From NCBI GenBank assembly GCA_937891825.1, contig CALAHN010000028.1:1-48739 (forward strand): 48,739 nt of DNA, read 5' to 3'. Below are positions 44,496 through 48,739 of the stretch, in pieces. The notes under the pieces are model-generated. The model saw only the letters and a list, made by a program, of their open reading frames with translations, was not told the DNA's origin and ran no database searches. Each line of letters starts with the position of its first letter. Within the stretch, counting starts at the first letter, position 1. This DNA comes from an uncultured Alphaproteobacteria bacterium (GTDB taxonomy: Bacteria > Pseudomonadota > Alphaproteobacteria > Bin95). A program made the translations under genes and the position numbers.

Positions 44496-46064
44496 ATGGA
44501 AACGGAACGCGACCCCCTCGACGACCTGCTCGGCGCGCCGCCGCCGCCTGACGACGCCCAAGGCGGAAACGCGCCCGCGATGTCGGTCGGCGAGCTTTCA
44601 GGCGCGATCAAACGCGTGCTCGAGGGCGATTTCGGCCATGTCCGGGTGCAGGGCGAAATCTCCGGCGCCAAGCGGGCCGCGAGCGGACATTGGTATTTCC
44701 GCCTCAAGGACGACAAGGCCGTCATCGACGCGGTGCTGTGGCGCGGCCAGGCCGGCCGGCTGACGACCTTGCCGGAAGATGGGCTGGAAGTCGTCGCGAC
44801 GGGCCGGGTCACGACCTTCGAAGGCCGCTCGGTCTATCAGCTCGTCGTTGAGGCGCTGGAGCCGGCCGGCGCCGGCGCGCTCCTGAAGCTGTTGGAAGAG
44901 CGCCGGAAGAAGCTGCAGGCGGAATGTCTGTTCGACCTTGAGCGGAAGCGCCCCCTGCCGTTCCTGCCGACCGTGATCGGCGTCGTCACCTCGCCCACGG
45001 GCGCCGTCATCCGTGATATTCTGCATCGGCTGAACGACCGCTTTCCCCGGCATGTGCTGGTCTGGCCGATCCGCGTCCAGGGCAAGGGCGCGGCGGAAGA
45101 AGCTGCGGCGGCGATCGAGGGCTTCAACCGGCTGACGCCAGGCGGCCCCGTGCCGCGCCCGGACGTTCTGATCGTCGCGCGCGGCGGCGGCAGCCTGGAA
45201 GACCTTTGGGCCTTCAACGAGGAAATCGTCGTCCGGGCGGCGGCGGCGTCCGACATCCCGCTGATATCGGCGGTCGGCCACGAGACCGACACCACGCTGA
45301 TCGACTATGCGAGCGACCGCCGGGCGCCGACGCCTTCCGCCGCCGCCGAAATTGCCGTGCCGGTCCGGGCGGACCTTGTCGCGGAGGTCCGGCGGCTCGG
45401 CCTTCGGCTCGCGGAGGCGGCGGAGCGCGGCGTCGGCCATCGGCAGGATCGCCTTGCCGGCCTGGCGCGCGGCCTGCCGGAGCCGGGCCGTTTGCTGGAA
45501 ACCGCCGCCCAGCGCCTGGACGATGTCAGCGAGCGGCTGGCGTTTGCGCTCAAGACCGGCCTCGCCGCCCGTGGCGACCGGCTGGCGCGGCTGGCGGCCG
45601 GCCTGCCGCGCCCGGAACGGCAGTTGGACGCCAAGGCCGACGCGCTCGGGGCGCGGGTCAAGGCGTTGGATAGGGCCGCCGTGCAGGCGCTTGGCGCCCG
45701 ACATCACGCCTTCGAGCGGCTCGACCCGGCGCGCCGGATCGCCGTCGCCGCGGACCGCCGGCTCCGGGACGATGCGCAACGCCTGGAGCGGCTTTCCGGC
45801 CTGCTCGCCAGCTATTCTCACGAAAAGACGTTGCAACGGGGCTTCGTGCTGCTGCGCGCCGGCGGCCAGGTTCTGGTCGACCCGGAGCAAGCGACGCCCG
45901 GTCTCGCGATCGAACTGCAATTTGCGGGCGACATCCGCCGGGACGCCGTTGTGACCGATGGCGGCGCGCCCCCGCCGCCTCAAGCCCCAACGCCCAAGCC
46001 GCGGCCGCGCCTGGCTCGCAAGCCGCCGCCGCCGGACGCGGGCGGTCAGGGCTCCTTGCTGTAG
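44496..46064 (+). CDS. xseA: Exonuclease VII large subunit
   Basis: A 522-residue nuclease subunit acting with XseB on single-stranded DNA in repair. The N-terminal OB fold ([23 protein letters not shown]) and the catalytic [22 protein letters not shown] and [22 protein letters not shown] motifs are present, with the [17 protein letters not shown] block; a long helical tail follows. The first ~25 residues are a variable acidic/Pro extension. Its last 19 bases overlap the convergent hydantoinase B gene. xseB is not in the window. Confidence 0.94.
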   Translation: METERDPLDDLLGAPPPPDDAQGGNAPAMSVGELSGAIKRVLEGDFGHVRVQGEISGAKRAASGHWYFRLKDDKAVIDAVLWRGQAGRLTTLPEDGLEVVATGRVTTFEGRSVYQLVVEALEPAGAGALLKLLEERRKKLQAECLFDLERKRPLPFLPTVIGVVTSPTGAVIRDILHRLNDRFPRHVLVWPIRVQGKGAAEEAAAAIEGFNRLTPGGPVPRPDVLIVARGGGSLEDLWAFNEEIVVRAAAASDIPLISAVGHETDTTLIDYASDRRAPTPSAAAEIAVPVRADLVAEVRRLGLRLAEAAERGVGHRQDRLAGLARGLPEPGRLLETAAQRLDDVSERLAFALKTGLAARGDRLARLAAGLPRPERQLDAKADALGARVKALDRAAVQALGARHHAFERLDPARRIAVAADRRLRDDAQRLERLSGLLASYSHEKTLQRGFVLLRAGGQVLVDPEQATPGLAIELQFAGDIRRDAVVTDGGAPPPPQAPTPKPRPRLARKPPPPDAGGQGSLL

Positions 46065-47737
46065 GCGGCCGCGCCGGCGGCTGTGACGTAGCCCGCGGTC
46101 AGGTCCGCCTTGAGCGCGGCTGGGTCGCGGCCTGAAGGGGCGCCCCAGCCGCCGCCGCCGGACGTATCCAGGCGCACCTTGTCGCCCCGGCGCAATCGCA
46201 CGCCGGAGATTTTCGAGGGCAGCACGGTTTCCTCGCCCGACTGGGTCAGGATGAAGCGGCCGGGCGCGCCAGGCGCGCCGCCATTCAGGCCATAGGGCGG
46301 ATAGCGGAAACGGTCGAAATTGCCCGAAAGCACGCCCCAGTCGGCATCAAGCCGCCATTCCCGCCTGAGGCCCAGGCCGCCGCGCTTCGCGCCGGCGCCG
46401 CCGGAATCCGGGATCAGGCCATATTGGGTGAAGGCGACCGGGAAAAGCGCTTCGCACATTTCCATCGGCGAGTTCGCAAGATTGTGGAACCCGGCGGAAA
46501 ACCCGCTGGCGCCGTCGGCGGTCGGATGCGCGCCCCAGCCCCCGACCTCGATCTCGAAATAGACCCGCCGCTCGCCCGTGGCGTCGGGGGCGGAGAGAGC
46601 GGCGACATAGGAGACGCCGTAATATGCGGCTGGAATTCTGTCGGGAACGGCCTGGGCCAGGGCGCCGAGGATCGTCGTTACGATCCGATGCCCGGTCGCC
46701 ATGCGGTTGGCGACCGGCGCCGGCGACTGGGCGCTGACGATGGCGCCGGGCTCGGCGATGATCGTAATCGGGCGGTAAGCCCCGGTGTTGGCCATGACGC
46801 CGCCGCCGGCCGCCATGAGCAAGGCGCAGTAAACCCCGGACTTCGCCATGTTGAGGGTGCAGTTGACCGGCCCCGGCGCCTGTGGGCTGGATCCTGAAAG
46901 ATCGACCGTGGCGCGGTCGCCGGCGATCGTCACCGTCGCCCGGACCTTCAGGCCGATCGCCTCCAGGCCGTCGTCGTCGACGAAGTCTTCGAAGGCATAG
47001 ACGCCATCCGGCATGGCGGAAATGGCGGCGCGCATCGCAGCTTCCGACTGGTCCAGGATCGCGGTCATTGCGGCGGCCGTCATGTCGGCGCCGTAGCGCT
47101 CGACCAGCCTGAGGACGGCCCGGCCGCCGACGTCGAGCGCGGCCAGTTGGGCGGCGACGTCGCCTGAAATCTTGTCAGGCTCGCGGCTGTTGCGGCGGAT
47201 CATGGCCAGCACCGGTTCATTGCGCTTGCCGCGGTCGACCAGTTTCATCGGCGGCATGCGCAGGCCTTCCTGGAAGACCTCCGTCGCGCCGGCGAAATAG
47301 CTGCCCGGCGCGCCGCCGCCGACATCGACATGGTGCACGATCGCAGCCGAAATCGCGACGCGCACGCCATCGGCATAGATCGGCTTGAACGCCACGAAGT
47401 CCGGCAGGTGCTGGCCGCCGGCATAGGGGTCGTTGGTCAGGATGACGTCGCCGTCATGCCAATGGTCGAGGGGAATCCAGTTGGCGATGATCTCTTCCAG
47501 GCAGACCGACATGCTGTTCAGGTGCACCGGAATGCGGGTCGATTGGGCGACCGCCTGGCCGCGGCCGTCGAAGATCGCCGTCGAGTAATCCAGGGTTTCG
47601 CGCACCACGGTGGAGCGGGCGGTGCGCCAGATCGAAATGTTCATCTCCTCTGACGCCGCGATCAGGGCGTTCCGCATGACCTCAAGGCGGATCGGGTCGA
47701 TGGCGTGGGCGGGGCCAGTCGTCGGGCTGTCGGTCAT
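46046..47737 (-). CDS. Hydantoinase B / 5-oxoprolinase subunit B family protein
   Basis: A 563-residue subunit of an ATP-dependent amidohydrolase (N-methylhydantoinase / oxoprolinase / acetone-carboxylase group). It opens [21 protein letters not shown] and has [15 protein letters not shown] and the C-terminal GGAPGAPG and [11 protein letters not shown] motifs. It should work with the subunit A encoded directly upstream (4-base overlap). Substrate unknown. Confidence 0.88.
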   Translation of the reverse strand: MTDSPTTGPAHAIDPIRLEVMRNALIAASEEMNISIWRTARSTVVRETLDYSTAIFDGRGQAVAQSTRIPVHLNSMSVCLEEIIANWIPLDHWHDGDVILTNDPYAGGQHLPDFVAFKPIYADGVRVAISAAIVHHVDVGGGAPGSYFAGATEVFQEGLRMPPMKLVDRGKRNEPVLAMIRRNSREPDKISGDVAAQLAALDVGGRAVLRLVERYGADMTAAAMTAILDQSEAAMRAAISAMPDGVYAFEDFVDDDGLEAIGLKVRATVTIAGDRATVDLSGSSPQAPGPVNCTLNMAKSGVYCALLMAAGGGVMANTGAYRPITIIAEPGAIVSAQSPAPVANRMATGHRIVTTILGALAQAVPDRIPAAYYGVSYVAALSAPDATGERRVYFEIEVGGWGAHPTADGASGFSAGFHNLANSPMEMCEALFPVAFTQYGLIPDSGGAGAKRGGLGLRREWRLDADWGVLSGNFDRFRYPPYGLNGGAPGAPGRFILTQSGEETVLPSKISGVRLRRGDKVRLDTSGGGGWGAPSGRDPAALKADLTAGYVTAAGAAAYSKEP

Positions 47738-48739
47738 CGGGCTGTCCTCGTCGCGAGCAGGTCGCCGCTGGCATGCATTTCGGCGCGCCAGCCGGCGGGC
47801 AGGATGAGCGTCGTGAAAGCTTCCTCGATCACAGCGGGGCCGGCGATCGCAGCGCCGGCGCCGAGGGCGTCGCGCTGGTAAATGGGCGTATCGTTCCAGG
47901 CGTCGTCGAGCCAAATGCGGCGCGAACCGCTTCGGGTCGGCGTCCCGCTCGCCGGCCGCGCCACGTCCGCGAAGTCGGGGTCCGGCATGCGGCCGATGGC
48001 GGCCAGGCGAAAGGTTGCGATCTCGACCTGATCGGCGGGGTCGGAATGGGCGAACCGGCGGGCGTGCTCGGCATGAAAGCGCTCGACCAGTTCCGCCAGG
48101 CTTTCCAGGCTTGGGCTGACGTCGCCCCAGGGGATGACAAGTTCATACGCCTGGCCGCGATAGCGCATGTCGGCTGCGAACTCGAAGGCCTGGTCCGCGG
48201 GCGCGACGCCGTCCCGATTCAGCGCGGCCTCTGCTTCCGCCCGCAGGTCCGCTGTAAGCGCCTTGAGCGCGTCGACGGCGGCCGGCGCGCCGTCAAGGTT
48301 GGCGATCAGCCGACGCGAGCGCGCCAGATCATGGCGCAAGTCGGCGCCGAGGATGCCGCGCGCCGAAAGCGTCGAGGCGTTGGCTGGAAAGATGATGCGG
48401 TTGATATCGAGCGCGTCCGCGAGCGCCGCCGCATGCAGGCCGCCGGCGCCGCCGAAGGGCGCGAGGGCGAAGTCCGCCGGGTCGGCGCCTTTCTCGAAAA
48501 GCGAGAGGCGGATCGCGTCCGCCATGCGCGCGTCGGCGACAGCGAGCACGCCGGCCGCCGCCGCCTCGGGGCTTAGGCCGAGCGGCTTGCCGACATGGGC
48601 CTCGATCGCCGCGACAGCGCCGGCATCGTCAAGCGGCATGCCGCCGCCGAGAAACGCCTGGGCGTCGATCCGGGCGAGGGCGACATTGGCGTCGGTCACG
48701 GCCGGCCGCACGCCGCCGCGCCGGTAGCAGACCGGGCCG
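47734..48739 (-). CDS. Hydantoinase A / 5-oxoprolinase subunit A family protein, partial
   Basis: The C-terminal 335 residues of a subunit A; the frame is open to the window end. The visible part begins GPVCYRRGG and VTDANVALARI, the hydantoinase A motif preceding the conserved HydA/oxoprolinase ATPase core, and includes APFGGAGGLHA and the substrate-side FEFAADMRYRGQAYEL. A GTG at 48711 is only an internal codon. It overlaps subunit B by 4 bases and encodes the ATP-binding half of the amidohydrolase. Confidence 0.88.
   Translation of the reverse strand, partial: GPVCYRRGGVRPAVTDANVALARIDAQAFLGGGMPLDDAGAVAAIEAHVGKPLGLSPEAAAAGVLAVADARMADAIRLSLFEKGADPADFALAPFGGAGGLHAAALADALDINRIIFPANASTLSARGILGADLRHDLARSRRLIANLDGAPAAVDALKALTADLRAEAEAALNRDGVAPADQAFEFAADMRYRGQAYELVIPWGDVSPSLESLAELVERFHAEHARRFAHSDPADQVEIATFRLAAIGRMPDPDFADVARPASGTPTRSGSRRIWLDDAWNDTPIYQRDALGAGAAIAGPAVIEEAFTTLILPAGWRAEMHASGDLLATRTAR

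Overview
The window is a GC-rich chromosomal segment from an alphaproteobacterium. The gene set (hemE, rho, mnmE-mnmG-rsmG-parA-parB, ppsR-maf-aroE-coaE-dnaQ, secB, fxsA, a Tim44-domain gene, mltA) is the neighbourhood of an alphaproteobacterial replication origin. The gap between divergent ppsR and hemE (21799-22212) carries DnaA boxes and is the likely oriC, as at the Caulobacter hemE-linked origin. Two perfect 16-bp parS sites lie inside mnmG, next to parAB. The order resembles Rhodospirillales-like genomes, but the genus cannot be named from the sequence.

Layout. 0.1-4.0 kb: a secreted FG-GAP/RTX protein and a short-chain dehydrogenase. 4.0-11.3 kb: a ChrR-type anti-sigma factor divergent from a seven-gene, overlapping operon (FAD oxidoreductase, DUF1365, CFA-synthase-like methyltransferase, chalcone-isomerase-like protein, GPH/MFS transporter, DUF3833, SDR). 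This matches the RpoE-ChrR singlet-oxygen/lipid regulon, but no sigma factor gene is present here. 11.2-16.2 kb, minus strand: RNA methyltransferase, Smr protein, membrane protein, GST, MltA, Tim44-domain protein. 16.4-18.0 kb: fxsA, a histidine phosphatase and secB. 18.2-21.8 kb, minus: dnaQ, coaE, aroE, maf, ppsR. 22.2-25.2 kb: hemE, hemJ, rho. 25.2-27.6 kb, minus: TauD-type dioxygenase, dienelactone hydrolase, DNA alkyltransferase. 27.7-33.8 kb, plus: DUF6489, mnmE, mnmG, rsmG, parA, parB.

33.8-48.7 kb is accessory. It holds a PilZ protein with a tiny upstream ORF; a four-gene branched-chain-amino-acid-type ABC transporter behind a TPP riboswitch, and therefore probably a thiamine-related importer; an hsp20 gene with a sigma32-like promoter and a ROSE-type RNA thermometer; Rieske and EVE proteins; a nucleotide-sugar dehydrogenase; a SHOCT membrane protein; divergent purD and xseA; and a hydantoinase/oxoprolinase pair cut by the window edge.

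A two-hairpin dispersed repeat of about 100 bp occurs twice (18051-18185 and 39781-39881), both times between convergent gene ends; one copy carries an internal duplication. No tRNA, rRNA, CRISPR array or transposase was found.
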